NCBI RefSeq assembly: GCF_019048065.1
Contig: NZ_CP077291.1
Coordinates: forward strand, 620,001 to 684,000
Length of the DNA: 64,000 nt
Source: Citrobacter farmeri
GTDB taxonomy: Bacteria; Pseudomonadota; Gammaproteobacteria; Enterobacterales; Enterobacteriaceae
Direction: 5' to 3'
Below the pieces are notes generated by a model. The model had not been told where the DNA came from and made no database searches. It worked only from the letters and a program-made list of their open reading frames with translations. Below are positions 16,331 to 25,646 of the stretch, piece by piece (position 1 is the stretch's first letter; each line of letters begins with the position of its first letter). The position numbers were made by a program, and so were the translations under genes.

Positions 16331-18664
16331 ATGAAAATGAACGTAACAGAAACCGTAAAACAGGCGTGCGGCCACTGGCCGCGCATTCTCCCTGCGCTGG
16401 GTGTGAAGGTGATTAAAAACCGCCATCAGGCCTGTCCGGTGTGTGGCGGCTCTGACCGTTTCCGCTTTGACGATAAAGAAGGGCGCGGGACGTGGTTCTG
16501 CAATCAGTGTGGCGCAGGTGACGGGCTTAAGCTGGTAGAGAAAGTGTTTGGCGTGACCCCGTCAGAAGCTGCCGGGAAGGTGAACGCCGTGACAGGCAAT
16601 CTGTCGCCGGTTGCCCCGGAAGTGATTGCGGCCGCAGAGGCCGAAACTGTGGCCGACCGCAAAGCGGCGGCCGCGCTGGCCGTCAGGCTCATGGAGAAAA
16701 CCCGACCGGCCACCGGCAATGCCTACCTCACCCGCAAGGGTTTCCCCGACCGGGAATGTCTGACGCTCATCGTCATGCATAAAACCGGCGGCGTGACGTT
16801 CCGCGCCGGTGATGTGGTTGTCCCGCTGTATGAGGATACCGGCACACTGGTTAACCTTCAGCTTATCAATGCTGACGGTCTCAAACGCACCCTGAAAGGC
16901 GGTCAGGTCAAAGGTGCATGTCATGTCATCGAAGGGAAAAAACAGGCCGGAAAACGCCTGTGGATTGCGGAGGGTTATGCGACCGCACTCACCGTCCATC
17001 ACCTGACCGGGGAAACCGTCATGGTGGCGCTGTCCTCCGTGAACCTCCTTTCTCTGGCGAGCCTTGCCCGTCAGAAGTACCCGGCCTGTCAGATTGTCCT
17101 CGCCGCTGACCGTGACCTTAACGGCGACGGCCAGAGTAAAGCCGTAGCGGCCGCTGGAGCGTGTGAGGGCGTTGTTGCCCTGCCTCCGGTGTTCGGTGAC
17201 TGGAATGATGCGTTTATGCAGAAAGGTGAAGAGGCCACCCGGAAAGCCATTTATGACGCCATCCGGCCACCGGCGCAAAGCCCGTTTGATAACATGAGCG
17301 AGGCGGAATTTACCGCCATGAGCGCCAGCGACAAGGCTCTGCGGGTGCATGAGCATTACGGCGAAGCGCTGGCGGTGGATGCGAACGGCCAGCTCCTGTC
17401 CCGCTATGAAAACGGTATCTGGAAAAATATCCCGGCAGCCACTTTTTCACGGAATGTGGCTGACTTATTCCAGCGCCTGCGCGCCCCGTTCTCATCCGGG
17501 AAAATTGCCTCGGTGGTGGAGACCCTGAAACTGATTATTCCGCAGCAGGAGGCACCGGCACGGCGTCTGATTGGTTTTCGCAACGGGGTGCTCGATACCC
17601 AAAGCGGCATATTCAGTCCACATCATAAATCGCACTGGCTGCGCACGCTGTGCGACGTGGATTTTACCCCGCCGGTAGAAGGCGAAATGCTGGAGACTCA
17701 CGCGCCGAATTTCTGGCGCTGGCTCGACCGGGCGGCCGGTAAAAATCCACAAAAACGCGACGTGATTCTGGCCGCGCTGTTTATGGTGCTGGCGAACCGC
17801 TACGACTGGCAGCTCTTTCTCGAAGTCACCGGTCCCGGCGGGAGCGGCAAAAGTATTCTGGCCGAAATTGCGACCCTGCTCGCCGGGGAAGATAATGCCA
17901 CGTCTGCCGATATCGACACGCTGGAAGACCCGCGCAAGCGTGCATCCCTGATTGGCTTCTCGCTTATCCGTCTGCCTGACCAGGAAAAATGGAGCGGTGA
18001 CGGCGCAGGGCTTAAGGCCATCACCGGCGGCGATGCGGTCTCGGTTGACCCGAAATACCAGAACCCCTATTCCACGCATATTCCGGCGGTGATTCTGGCT
18101 GTGAACAATAATCCCATGCGCTTCACCGACCGCAGCGGCGGTGTGTCACGTCGCCGGGTGATTATTCACTTCCCGGAGCAGATTGCCCCGGAGGAACGCG
18201 ACCCGCAGCTCAGGGATAAAATTGCGCGCGAGCTGGCCGTGATTGTGCGCCAGCTTATGCAGAAATTCAGCGCCCCTATGACCGCCCGCGCACTGCTCCA
18301 GTCGCAGCAGAACTCCGACGAGGCGCTCAGCATTAAGCGCGATGCTGATCCGACGTTTGATTTTTGCGGTTATCTGGAAATGCTCCCGCAGACCAACGGG
18401 ATGTTTATGGGGAATGCCAGCATCATCCCGCGTAATTATCGTAAATATCTCTATCACGCGTATCTGGCCTATATGGAGGCTAACGGGTACAGGAACGTGC
18501 TCAGCCTGAAAATGTTCGGGCTGGGGCTGCCCATGATGCTGAAAGAGTACGGCCTGAATTATGAGAAGCGGCACACCAAGCAGGGGATACAAACCAATCT
18601 GTCGCTGAAAGAGGAAAGCTACGGCGACTGGCTGCCGAAGTGCGACGACCCCGCAGCAACATAA
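16331..18664 (+). CDS. Alpha, P4 primase-helicase-origin binding replication protein
   Basis: The 777-residue product has the same length as P4 gp-alpha and aligns along its whole span. Order of parts: zinc-binding primase domain (CPVCGGSDRFRFDD and CNQCGAGDGLK, about residues 37-65); Toprim-type primase core (WIAEGYATALTVHH, LAADRDLNGDGQ, about 215-270); SF3-type helicase with Walker A GPGGSGKS near residue 503; and a C-terminal origin-binding winged domain. It should bind the GGTGAACAG iterons on both sides. The ATG 16331 (MKMNVTETVKQ) has GGGAG upstream and fits P4; the in-frame extension to 16280 overlaps orf106. A strong terminator follows. Confidence 0.95.
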   Translation: MKMNVTETVKQACGHWPRILPALGVKVIKNRHQACPVCGGSDRFRFDDKEGRGTWFCNQCGAGDGLKLVEKVFGVTPSEAAGKVNAVTGNLSPVAPEVIAAAEAETVADRKAAAALAVRLMEKTRPATGNAYLTRKGFPDRECLTLIVMHKTGGVTFRAGDVVVPLYEDTGTLVNLQLINADGLKRTLKGGQVKGACHVIEGKKQAGKRLWIAEGYATALTVHHLTGETVMVALSSVNLLSLASLARQKYPACQIVLAADRDLNGDGQSKAVAAAGACEGVVALPPVFGDWNDAFMQKGEEATRKAIYDAIRPPAQSPFDNMSEAEFTAMSASDKALRVHEHYGEALAVDANGQLLSRYENGIWKNIPAATFSRNVADLFQRLRAPFSSGKIASVVETLKLIIPQQEAPARRLIGFRNGVLDTQSGIFSPHHKSHWLRTLCDVDFTPPVEGEMLETHAPNFWRWLDRAAGKNPQKRDVILAALFMVLANRYDWQLFLEVTGPGGSGKSILAEIATLLAGEDNATSADIDTLEDPRKRASLIGFSLIRLPDQEKWSGDGAGLKAITGGDAVSVDPKYQNPYSTHIPAVILAVNNNPMRFTDRSGGVSRRRVIIHFPEQIAPEERDPQLRDKIARELAVIVRQLMQKFSAPMTARALLQSQQNSDEALSIKRDADPTFDFCGYLEMLPQTNGMFMGNASIIPRNYRKYLYHAYLAYMEANGYRNVLSLKMFGLGLPMMLKEYGLNYEKRHTKQGIQTNLSLKEESYGDWLPKCDDPAAT

Positions 18665-18673
18665 CCTCACTCA

Positions 18674-18700
18674 GACCGGCAACAGCCGGTCTTTTCTTTT
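18674..18700 (+). terminator. Terminator of the alpha operon
   Basis: GACCGGC and GCCGGTC around an AACA loop, followed by TTTTCTTTT, ten bases after the alpha stop. A second copy with the same stem and loop is at 20910. Confidence 0.9.
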
Positions 18701-18903
18701 ATGGCCATTGCCGAAAGCTGAACAATGTGCTGCTCACTCTTTCTCGGTTGATTTAATATTATCTCATTGATATTATTGTTTTTAATATGATTTTAGTGGT
18801 AAGTGCATCCCTTAAAATCGTAAATTCTTTAATAATGTTGAGAGAATCAAGGAAATCACGCTACTATTTGTGTCTAATACTATTGGTTTTTGGCTAAAGG
18901 TGC

Positions 18904-19791
18904 GTGAGTGAGATTGGTGTTGAAATGAGCAATAATAAAAATATTGGACAGCTATTTACAAGTCAGGCTATTAATGCTGTTGCAGATGGCGATTTTTCCT
19001 TACTCCATGAGTTAATAGGTAATGTTTTAACTCCTAAATTTTTTCCTGTTAAAGTATCCGAAATATTCGATATAGCATTTAAGAAATTATCACATGAATA
19101 TAAATCAGAATATTTTTTCAAAAATATTATAGCAAACGAAGTATTTTTGAAAAAACATAAAAAAAATGAAGCTGTAATGCTTTCTGAATTTCGAGTTGGA
19201 ACAAATAAAGCTGATTGTGTAATATTAAATGGATTATCAACTTGCTATGAAATAAAAACGGAGTTAGATAATCTAAAGAGATTGCCAGAACAATTAGATT
19301 CATACATAAGCTTATTCGATAAAGTTTATGTTGTAGCAGCAAAAACTCACATCGAAAAAATAAAACTAATCGTTCCAGAAGCTGTTGGTATCATTGAACT
19401 CACAGATAAAAATAAGCTGGAAGAAATTAAACCTGCGTTAACCATCAATTCTGAAATTAATCCAAAATTAATGATTGGTTCAATGAGAATTGCAGAATAT
19501 AAATTTATGGCAGAGGAAATATCAGGGGATAAAATTAACCTACCAAACATGGATGTATATTCTTTCTGCTTAGAAATATTTGAGAACACAGATTCTTATA
19601 CCCTAAGAAAACACTTTCGTAACTCGCTGAAAAAACATAGGGCTAATGATATTAGCTTCATTAATACGCTACCTAGATCACTAAAATCATCGGCAATTAG
19701 CTATAGTATTACTCAGACTCGTCAGAGATCGCTGACAAAAATACTATCAAGCTACATTGAAAAGGATGATATATGTACTTCCCTTTACTGA
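18904..19791 (+). CDS. sce7726-like protein, probable PD-(D/E)XK nuclease-fold cargo
   Basis: A 295-residue AT-rich gene unlike the GC-rich satellite core. It resembles the sce7726 family. A PD-(D/E)XK-like core is visible: Glu in MLSEFRVGTNKADCVIL (about residues 96-112), with the Asp of KADCV, then YEIKTELD (Glu-x-Lys, about 119-126), followed by LPEQLDSYISLFDKVYVV. The start is either GTG 18904 (AAAGG upstream) or ATG 18925 (MSNNKNIGQL). It overlaps the next gene by 19 bases, so the two form a coupled pair. An anti-phage role is inferred from context, nuclease-like motifs and AT-richness; no function is established. Confidence 0.7.
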   Translation: MSEIGVEMSNNKNIGQLFTSQAINAVADGDFSLLHELIGNVLTPKFFPVKVSEIFDIAFKKLSHEYKSEYFFKNIIANEVFLKKHKKNEAVMLSEFRVGTNKADCVILNGLSTCYEIKTELDNLKRLPEQLDSYISLFDKVYVVAAKTHIEKIKLIVPEAVGIIELTDKNKLEEIKPALTINSEINPKLMIGSMRIAEYKFMAEEISGDKINLPNMDVYSFCLEIFENTDSYTLRKHFRNSLKKHRANDISFINTLPRSLKSSAISYSITQTRQRSLTKILSSYIEKDDICTSLY

Positions 19792-20684
19792 GAGGTAAGC
19801 AGTACGAGTTGATAGCATTAAAAGAGTTATCAACTATTGTTCCTAACGATCTTTTTAAACCGATAATTGAACCCGTACGAAAAAATCTCAAACAGCTCGA
19901 AGTTGCAGTTAAGTTATTGAATAAAAACAAAATTATACCAATTATAATTGTTAACTCTGAAATAGGTGAATTAAAAGGTAATACAAATAATTTTATTAAC
20001 AATCTATATAATATTAAAGGAATATCATTCATGCCGTGTATTAAATACATTGATGATATTCAAGAATTTGATAGATTGAATGGTATTATAAATGGTGAGA
20101 AAGCATCCTATGTTGAGAGTGGGGTAACCAAAGAGCTAGTTTCTCGTTTAAAAGTGTTTTCTATTAACATTATACCTGAAGGTTCTCCTAATATTGTTTT
20201 ACAGCAGTTATCCAATATAGTATTAATGGATGATCCCTTTAAAAAGAAAAAAAGGAACGCTGACTATCCTTCTAATTCATATTTTTCGGACTTGCATGTA
20301 AGGTATTCCGGAGTTCATAATTCAGTAATTGGTTTTGGTGATTTTAATATTGCGGGTTCAGATTACGCTGAGTCTGGCGGCCCTGCATACGTAGTGACTA
20401 TTCATGTGAGCTATCTAGATAGTAATGAATTTGACGCTATGTCAGTTAGACATTTTTCTTCTGTAGATGATGGAACTCCTTCGAATCCATCAGGCAAATT
20501 CCAGCAAGCTTTAGAAAAACTTGTATTGCACGATCAAAATTTTCCTAAATTTTTTGATAATACATCAGGCCTAAGAGGGTTCAAATCATTGCATGCGCGA
20601 AGACATTACCCTGGATTAGGTCAGGTTAAACAATTGTCAATGCAACATCATATTGAAACGATCTGTAACTTCATCGCAGTCTAG
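19773..20684 (+). CDS. sce7725-like / beta-family protein, partner of the preceding gene
   Basis: A 303-residue protein of the sce7725/beta family. The N-terminus MYFPLLRGKQYELIALKEL is characteristic, followed by a TIM-barrel-like pattern of alternating hydrophobic strands, the segment FSDLHVRYSGVHNSVIGFGDF (about residues 168-188) cut here, and a C-terminal LKSLHARRHYPGLGQVKQ-like tail. P4 itself carries a beta gene in its gop-beta-cII cargo, reported as an anti-phage module. Family linkage between that beta and this protein is from memory. It is translated with the sce7726-like gene. Its biochemical role is unknown. Confidence 0.7.
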   Translation: MYFPLLRGKQYELIALKELSTIVPNDLFKPIIEPVRKNLKQLEVAVKLLNKNKIIPIIIVNSEIGELKGNTNNFINNLYNIKGISFMPCIKYIDDIQEFDRLNGIINGEKASYVESGVTKELVSRLKVFSINIIPEGSPNIVLQQLSNIVLMDDPFKKKKRNADYPSNSYFSDLHVRYSGVHNSVIGFGDFNIAGSDYAESGGPAYVVTIHVSYLDSNEFDAMSVRHFSSVDDGTPSNPSGKFQQALEKLVLHDQNFPKFFDNTSGLRGFKSLHARRHYPGLGQVKQLSMQHHIETICNFIAV

Positions 20685-20775
20685 TTTTGTAATATATTTA
20701 TAAATATGTGTATGATAGTGACTATCATAATAGGATTTATCATCATTTCAATACATTAACTGCTAATCATGATCC

Positions 20776-20897
20776 TTGTTGAGTGCGGGATGAATTATGA
20801 AAAGCTGATTACAAAACAGGCATTTCGGAAAAACCTGCTGCGGAAAGAATAAATCTACGACGACTGGTTGCCTAAATGTAACAAACCTACAGCGATT
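20776..20897 (+). pseudogene. Decayed second copy of the alpha 3' end
   Basis: This stretch mirrors the end of alpha with many substitutions and breaks. Examples are TGAATTATGAAAAGC against TGAATTATGAGAAGC, and ACGACTGGTTGCCTAAATG against GCGACTGGCTGCCGAAGTG. It is followed by the same terminator stem. It lies just after the sce7726/sce7725 pair. So the cargo sits between the functional alpha end and a degenerate alpha end, the scar expected if it came in by recombination with another satellite. Confidence 0.75.
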
Positions 20898-20909
20898 CAA
20901 CCTATCTCA

Positions 20910-20932
20910 GACCGGCAACAGCCGGTCTTTTT
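20910..20932 (+). terminator. Second copy of the alpha terminator
   Basis: The same GACCGGC-AACA-GCCGGTC hairpin as at 18674, followed by TTTTT. It would end transcription of the cargo pair. Confidence 0.85.
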
Positions 20933-21350
20933 ATATCTGACCAACACCATGGGGTGAACAATTCATTGTTCACCCTTCACCGTATATTCACCCTGTATCA
21001 TTATGAAATTATTAATAAAAAACCAGAGGTGAACAGAATGAACAGTAAAACCCAAAAAAACTTTTTATCCCCACGCGCATCACCTGACCGGACACATCCA
21101 GACGATCAAAAATCATAAAGGTGAAGAGTCGACTGTTCACTCTTCACCAACTCATCACTACCTAACCACATGATATAAAATGATAAATAACCGAGGTGAA
21201 CAGTGTGAACAGTTAAATGCAAAAAAACTTTTTTATGACACTCTTGTCCCGGTTAGGTTCCGAGTGACGGATCCTAACCGAAAAGAAGCTTTAACACTTA
21301 TTTAGTGAGTCATATCAGTTAGCTAGGGTGAAGCGGGGGTGAAAAAATGG
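20933..21350. other. Right iteron block (crr or ori) of the satellite
   Basis: No gene is seen here. Copies of the alpha iteron GGTGAACAG occur at 21028-21036 and 21195-21203. One-base variants lie at 20953-20961, 20966-20974, 21037-21045, 21133-21141 and 21204-21212. The DNA between is AT-rich. Together with 14598-14692 this reproduces the two-site (ori plus crr) replication layout of P4. Confidence 0.7.
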
Positions 21351-21371
21351 TTGGGGGCATAAATGGGGGCA
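21351..21371. repeat. Candidate integrase arm-type sites, right
   Basis: TTGGGGGCAT followed by AAATGGGGGCA, almost the same pair as at 9422-9442 beside int. Confidence 0.55.
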
Positions 21372-21424
21372 CATGTCATAGTTTGTTAAATTTAATTTTT
21401 ATTTTTCATTTAGTTAAGTTATGT

Positions 21425-21446
21425 TTCGAGTCCGGCCTTCGCACCA
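21425..21446 (+). repeat. attR of the satellite
   Basis: TTCGAGTCCGGCCTTCG, then CACCA: the leuX 3' end with a single G missing before GCACCA compared with attL. It marks the right boundary. The next 150 bases to lsrE hold no recognisable gene. Confidence 0.85.
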
Positions 21447-21596
21447 AAAGCGAAAAATAAACGTCAACGGACTTGCCGGAAACCGCGCCACACAAGATTT
21501 GCCATTCCAACAATAGATCGCCTCGCTCTGGCTCCCGAACCTTAACTAATTCAACAAGGTTATCCCGCAAATCACGCCCACCCGACAGCCCCCTCA

Positions 21597-22343
21597 TCAC
21601 CCCTTCGCAGAATGTATCGTCGTTAACCAGCGGGTGGTGTTTTCCGCCAGCGCATCGTTCCTGAAGAGGGCGCTGCCGGATACCACGCGATCGACGCCAC
21701 TGGCGATGATCTCCGGGAGTTCTTCCAGGGTGAGTGAACCGTCAACGGCCAGAAGTATGGAATCCCGCTTCCCGGATGCATTGAGTAATGCGACAACCTG
21801 GGCGATGCGCCTTAGCAAGGCCGACCTGCTGAGCTTGCTACCGTAACCAGGATTCACCGCCAGAATTTGCACGATCTCGACGTCTTCAATAACCGGCAGA
21901 ATGTGTTCCAGTGGTGTTGCCGGACAGAGGCTAATCCCTCGCAACACCGGCATCGTACCACCGGAGACTTCCGCGTTTTGCTCGCCCAGCCAATGGAGCA
22001 TATGGTGCAAATGCGGCGTCTTCTCCACCTGCAACGTGACGCAGTGCGCGCCCGCTTTTACGCTTGCCTGCACGACGGGCCAGGGATTATCCACCATCAG
22101 GTGAACATCCTTAATTATCTGCTGTGGCAATTGCGCGATTGCCCAGGGACCGACGGTGAACTGAGGGCAAAAATGCCCGTCCATCAGATCCAGGTGAAGA
22201 ACAGGTTGTTCAAGTGCGCGAAGCGTTTGTTGGTACTCACCGAGTTTGAGCCACTGGCCGGCAAGAATACCGATGCTTAACGGGTAACGCTTCATCAACG
22301 ATACGCACTCTGCGCGATTCAAACTGGAAAAGGGACGGTTCAT
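21597..22343 (-). CDS. lsrE: LsrE, ribulose-phosphate 3-epimerase-like protein of the lsr operon
   Basis: A 248-residue TIM-barrel protein of the ribulose-phosphate 3-epimerase family, matching Salmonella LsrE. Seen are LHLDLMDGHFCPQFTVGP (about residues 49-66) with the metal-site Asp, KDVHLMV (about 78-84), and VVSGSALF near the C-terminus. E. coli K-12 lacks this gene. Its exact role in AI-2 metabolism is not settled. It is the last gene of lsrACDBFGE and lies next to the satellite right end. A ribosome site AAGGATC precedes the ATG. Confidence 0.9.
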   Translation of the reverse strand: MNRPFSSLNRAECVSLMKRYPLSIGILAGQWLKLGEYQQTLRALEQPVLHLDLMDGHFCPQFTVGPWAIAQLPQQIIKDVHLMVDNPWPVVQASVKAGAHCVTLQVEKTPHLHHMLHWLGEQNAEVSGGTMPVLRGISLCPATPLEHILPVIEDVEIVQILAVNPGYGSKLSRSALLRRIAQVVALLNASGKRDSILLAVDGSLTLEELPEIIASGVDRVVSGSALFRNDALAENTTRWLTTIHSAKG

Positions 22344-22354
22344 TTTTTAGATCC

Positions 22355-22642
22355 TTATGGCATCAATCCATTGAAGACGCGTTTTTTTCGTGGGCAACTC
22401 ATCAGCGATTCCAGTTTTTCCACACAAGCGAGGTAGTGGGGCGTTGTTTTATGGAACGCAACGGCGGCTTCATCCTTATAGGCTTCATAAATATAAAAGC
22501 GGCTCTCAATCTCCGGATCCTGCAACACATCAAAACGCAGATTCCCCTCTTCACGCACAGACCCCAGATGATTGAGGCGAAATACGTCGATAAATTCGTC
22601 GACTTTGTCTTCGTGGACGTTAATTTCCACCAGAGTGACATG
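22355..22642 (-). CDS. lsrG: LsrG, phospho-AI-2 isomerase
   Basis: A small ABM-domain protein of 95 residues that isomerises phosphorylated AI-2 (P-DPD) in the cytoplasm. It begins [18 protein letters not shown] and contains FHKTTPHY (about residues 67-74), both as in E. coli LsrG. The ATG at 22642 has AAGGAGA upstream; the frame is open further to 22687 but without support. It lies between lsrF and lsrE. Confidence 0.93.
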   Translation of the reverse strand, partial: HVTLVEINVHEDKVDEFIDVFRLNHLGSVREEGNLRFDVLQDPEIESRFYIYEAYKDEAAVAFHKTTPHYLACVEKLESLMSCPRKKRVFNGLMP

Positions 22643-22694
22643 CATACTGTTCTCCTTGAAACGCATGGGCCCGCCAGGCAGGCCCATGACCTTT

Positions 22695-23570
22695 TTAGTT
22701 TTTCTCGCTCAGATAGAGTTCATACGCGCGTTCAGCGGTTTCATTACGGTGTACCACCGCGTGGACGGCCTTCATCATGGCGACAGGGTGATCGGACTGG
22801 AAGATGTTACGTCCCATATCGACACCGGATGCCCCCTGGTCGATGGCCTGCCAGCACATCTCAAGCGCTTCACGCTCAGGTAATTTTTTCCCACCCGCGA
22901 TAACAATCGGGACCGGGCAACCTGCGGCGATGCGCTCAAAACCTTTATCGACATAGTAGGTCTTGATGATCTGCGCCCCCATCTCTGCGGCGATACGCGT
23001 GGCGAGTGAGAAGTAGCGCTGATCGCGCACCATGTCTTTCCCCACGCCGGTTACCGCCATCGTCGGCATGCCGACTTTGATACCGGCATCGATCAACTGA
23101 ATGATATTTTTGATCGACTGGTGCTCATACTCACTGCCGATATACACCTGCGCCGCCACGGCGCAACTGTTGAGACGAACGGCATCATCAATGGAAAGTG
23201 CGACTGCTTCATTGCTTAACTCGGTGAGAATAGAGTTGGCCCCCGAGGCGCGCAGTACCACCGGCTTGTTAGTGGCAGGCGGCACCACGCTGCGCAGAAT
23301 ACCGCGTGTACACATCAGCACATCGGCGAGCGGGAACAGGGGGGCGATATTAATATCGATACGCTCCAGTCCCGTTGTCGGCCCCTGAAAATAGCCGTGG
23401 TCAAACGCGAGCATGACCGTTCTTCCCGTCTCAGGATTAAAAATGCGCGACAGTCGGGACTGCATCCCCCAGTCAAGCGCGCCGCATCCCTTAAGCGTGA
23501 ACGGGGTGTTGCGCTGCGGCGTATCGGTATGGAAATCCTTGCCATCTTTGATGTCATCTAAATCAGCCAT
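22695..23570 (-). CDS. lsrF: LsrF, 3-hydroxy-5-phosphonooxypentane-2,4-dione thiolase
   Basis: A 291-residue class I aldolase-fold enzyme, the same length as E. coli LsrF. It transfers an acetyl group from the LsrG product to CoA, ending AI-2 breakdown in acetyl-CoA and DHAP. It contains [20 protein letters not shown] (about residues 52-71), the Lys-bearing KTYYVDKGF (about 202-210), and the phosphate-binding [13 protein letters not shown] ribosome site precedes the ATG. Confidence 0.95.
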   Translation of the reverse strand: MADLDDIKDGKDFHTDTPQRNTPFTLKGCGALDWGMQSRLSRIFNPETGRTVMLAFDHGYFQGPTTGLERIDINIAPLFPLADVLMCTRGILRSVVPPATNKPVVLRASGANSILTELSNEAVALSIDDAVRLNSCAVAAQVYIGSEYEHQSIKNIIQLIDAGIKVGMPTMAVTGVGKDMVRDQRYFSLATRIAAEMGAQIIKTYYVDKGFERIAAGCPVPIVIAGGKKLPEREALEMCWQAIDQGASGVDMGRNIFQSDHPVAMMKAVHAVVHRNETAERAYELYLSEKN

Positions 23571-23598
23571 TTTTTACTCCATGGTTAAGGGATGAAAC

Positions 23599-24621
23599 TC
23601 AGAAATCGTATTTGTCGATGTTCTCTTTAGTGAACACCACGCGTTCAGGCAGCAGCACAATGCCATTGCCCTTCGCCTCGTAGCTGTAGCCCTGTACGCT
23701 GTTCGGCGAGACCTCGACCTGGCCCACGCCCGGAATATCCAGCTTGTCGCCAGTATTCATGTCGCCTTTTTTCAGCAACGCGTCAGCCACGTACACGGAG
23801 ATTTTGCCCTGCTGGACCACGTCCCAGAGGCCAAACTCTTTCACCGTGCCGCGTTCAACATAAGGACGCATCACGTTTGGCGTGCTGAATCCGACAATTG
23901 CCACGCTGGTGTTTTTCAGGTTTTCAGCGGCCTGGGCAGCAGCGGGAAGAGCGTTGGCATCCGGTGCGATGATGGCGTCAAGATCGGCATACGCTTTAAT
24001 GATGCCTTCTGCGGTTTGCAGCGATTTGGTGGCGTCGTTATAGCCAAACTGGGTGGTGACAACTTCCCAGCCCGGATGATCTTTGGCGATTTTGTCTTTT
24101 GCCTCTTTCACCCACTGGTTCTGATCGGTCACGGTAGGGCTGGAGTAGAAGAAGGCCACTTTGGCTTTCTCTTTTTTGACCTGATTTGCAGCCATATCAA
24201 CCAGCATGCCGCCTAACTGGGCTGGCGTGCCCTGGTTGATATAGTACGAACGGCATTCCGGCTTGGTGTCAGAATCCCAGGTCAGCACCTTCACGCCGCG
24301 CTGCATGGCGCGCTTTAACGCCGGACATAAGCCATCCGGCGAAACGGCGGAAACCACAATGGCGTTGTACCCCTGGTTGACGAAGTTATTGATGAGCTGA
24401 ACCTGACCGGACACGCTGGGCTCCGTCGGGCCGTCATAGGTAACATCGACACCCAGTTCTTTACCGGCCTCCAGGGCACCGTTACCGCCACTGGTAAAGA
24501 ATCCCACGCCAACCAGTTTGGGGATAAACGCGATTCGCTCTGCGGCATAAGCGTTGAGGGTAAACGCCGCCAGGCTAAGGGTACTGATTACGGCAATTTT
24601 TTTAATGCTCTGAATAGTCAT
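23599..24621 (-). CDS. lsrB: LsrB, periplasmic AI-2 binding protein
   Basis: The substrate-binding protein of the AI-2 ABC importer, 340 residues as in E. coli. A signal peptide (positive start, hydrophobic stretch, cleavage after AYAAE-like sequence, about residues 1-26) precedes the mature start [19 protein letters not shown]. The binding-site segments [22 protein letters not shown] and [12 protein letters not shown] are present. It acts with LsrC, LsrD and LsrA encoded just upstream. Confidence 0.96.
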   Translation of the reverse strand: MTIQSIKKIAVISTLSLAAFTLNAYAAERIAFIPKLVGVGFFTSGGNGALEAGKELGVDVTYDGPTEPSVSGQVQLINNFVNQGYNAIVVSAVSPDGLCPALKRAMQRGVKVLTWDSDTKPECRSYYINQGTPAQLGGMLVDMAANQVKKEKAKVAFFYSSPTVTDQNQWVKEAKDKIAKDHPGWEVVTTQFGYNDATKSLQTAEGIIKAYADLDAIIAPDANALPAAAQAAENLKNTSVAIVGFSTPNVMRPYVERGTVKEFGLWDVVQQGKISVYVADALLKKGDMNTGDKLDIPGVGQVEVSPNSVQGYSYEAKGNGIVLLPERVVFTKENIDKYDF

Positions 24622-24647
24622 GTACTTTTCCTTTAGGGCAATGGGTT

Positions 24648-25646
24648 TCAGGCCTGCCGGATAGCGCGACGACGCGCCATCCAGTCTTTAATTTGCTGAC
24701 GATGCAGGCTGACGGAACGACCTACGACAACGACAATAAGCAATGCGCCGGAGAGGGCGCTGGATACCTGATTGGGCACGCCAGCCATCTGCAACCCCTG
24801 CTGCAAATAGCCCACCAGCAGCGCGGCGATGGCGGTGCCGAGAATTGACCCGGAACCGCCGTAGATATTGGCGCCGCCCAGGACGACCGCCGTGATGGCC
24901 GGCATCAGGAAGGACGCGCCAAGATCGGAACGCGCGGAGCCAAAATAAGAGACCAGCAGCACCGCTGCGACCGCCGAGGCAAAACCGGTCATCGCGTACA
25001 GCGCGTACAGCGTCCGGTTCACCGGGATAGCGCTATACAGCGCCACGCGGGGGCTCTGCCCAATCAGAAAGACATTTCGTCCGGCGTGGGTTCGGTGCAT
25101 CAGTAACCAGAAAAAGAGCACGCTGACGAGAAAGAAGATCAGTGGCACGGGCAGGCCCAACACATCGAGGTTGGCAAAATCGGTGAAGCCTTGTGGGAAG
25201 CCGCCGATGCCTTCATAACCGGTCGCCCCGGCCATCCCCGAGAGCAGCAATGCGCTGCCGCCGAACAGGTATAATGTCCCAAGCGTGATAACCAGCGGGT
25301 TCACACCCGTGTAGATAATCAGTCCGGCGTTGATCAGACCGCACAGCGCACCCAGCGCGAGCGTCAGGATAATGGCCAGCGGCAGCGGTACGCCTCCCTG
25401 GAACATCACGCCCAGCGCGATGGCGCACAGCCCCATCGTGGAGCCAAAGGAGATATCGATCCCGCCGCTGACGATCACCATGGTTAAGGGCAGGGCGACA
25501 ATGCCAATGCAGATAAAGTCGCTGGTGCTGAACAGCAGGACGTTCAGATCCAGCAGGCGCGGGTTCAGGGCGCCGAATCCCAGAATCTCAATAACCAGTA
25601 GCGCGGCGAGCGCCAGTTCCCAGCCGTAACGGTGTAAACGAGTCAT
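24648..25646 (-). CDS. lsrD: LsrD, AI-2 ABC transporter permease
   Basis: A 332-residue inner-membrane permease of the ribose-type ABC family, with about ten hydrophobic segments and the family segment [18 protein letters not shown] near residue 245. It pairs with LsrC to form the AI-2 channel. Its ATG overlaps the lsrC stop by one base. The C-terminus is basic ([17 protein letters not shown]). Confidence 0.95.
   Translation of the reverse strand: MTRLHRYGWELALAALLVIEILGFGALNPRLLDLNVLLFSTSDFICIGIVALPLTMVIVSGGIDISFGSTMGLCAIALGVMFQGGVPLPLAIILTLALGALCGLINAGLIIYTGVNPLVITLGTLYLFGGSALLLSGMAGATGYEGIGGFPQGFTDFANLDVLGLPVPLIFFLVSVLFFWLLMHRTHAGRNVFLIGQSPRVALYSAIPVNRTLYALYAMTGFASAVAAVLLVSYFGSARSDLGASFLMPAITAVVLGGANIYGGSGSILGTAIAALLVGYLQQGLQMAGVPNQVSSALSGALLIVVVVGRSVSLHRQQIKDWMARRRAIRQA

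Larger units (their letters stand above)
9287..21446. mobile_element. P4-type phage satellite integrated in leuX
   Basis: A roughly 12.1-kb element bounded by a repeat of the leuX 3' end (9287-9309 and 21425-21446). It contains recognisable counterparts of P4 int, cos, psu, ogr/delta, sid, vis, an ash/icd frame, epsilon-like orf, orf106 and alpha, with alpha-type iterons in two blocks. Late genes psu-ogr-sid run on the minus strand, and the early block vis-to-alpha on the plus strand, as in P4. P4 parasitises P2-like helpers and uses Sid to redirect capsid size and Psu to counter Rho. Two cargo blocks are present: a PvuII-type restriction-modification system between int and cos, and an sce7726/sce7725-like pair after alpha. 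All core genes appear intact, so the element may still be mobile. Confidence 0.93.

Noticed and set aside
16562..18670. Minus-strand frames opposite alpha
   Set aside because: They overlap a full-length conserved replication gene and show no independent features.
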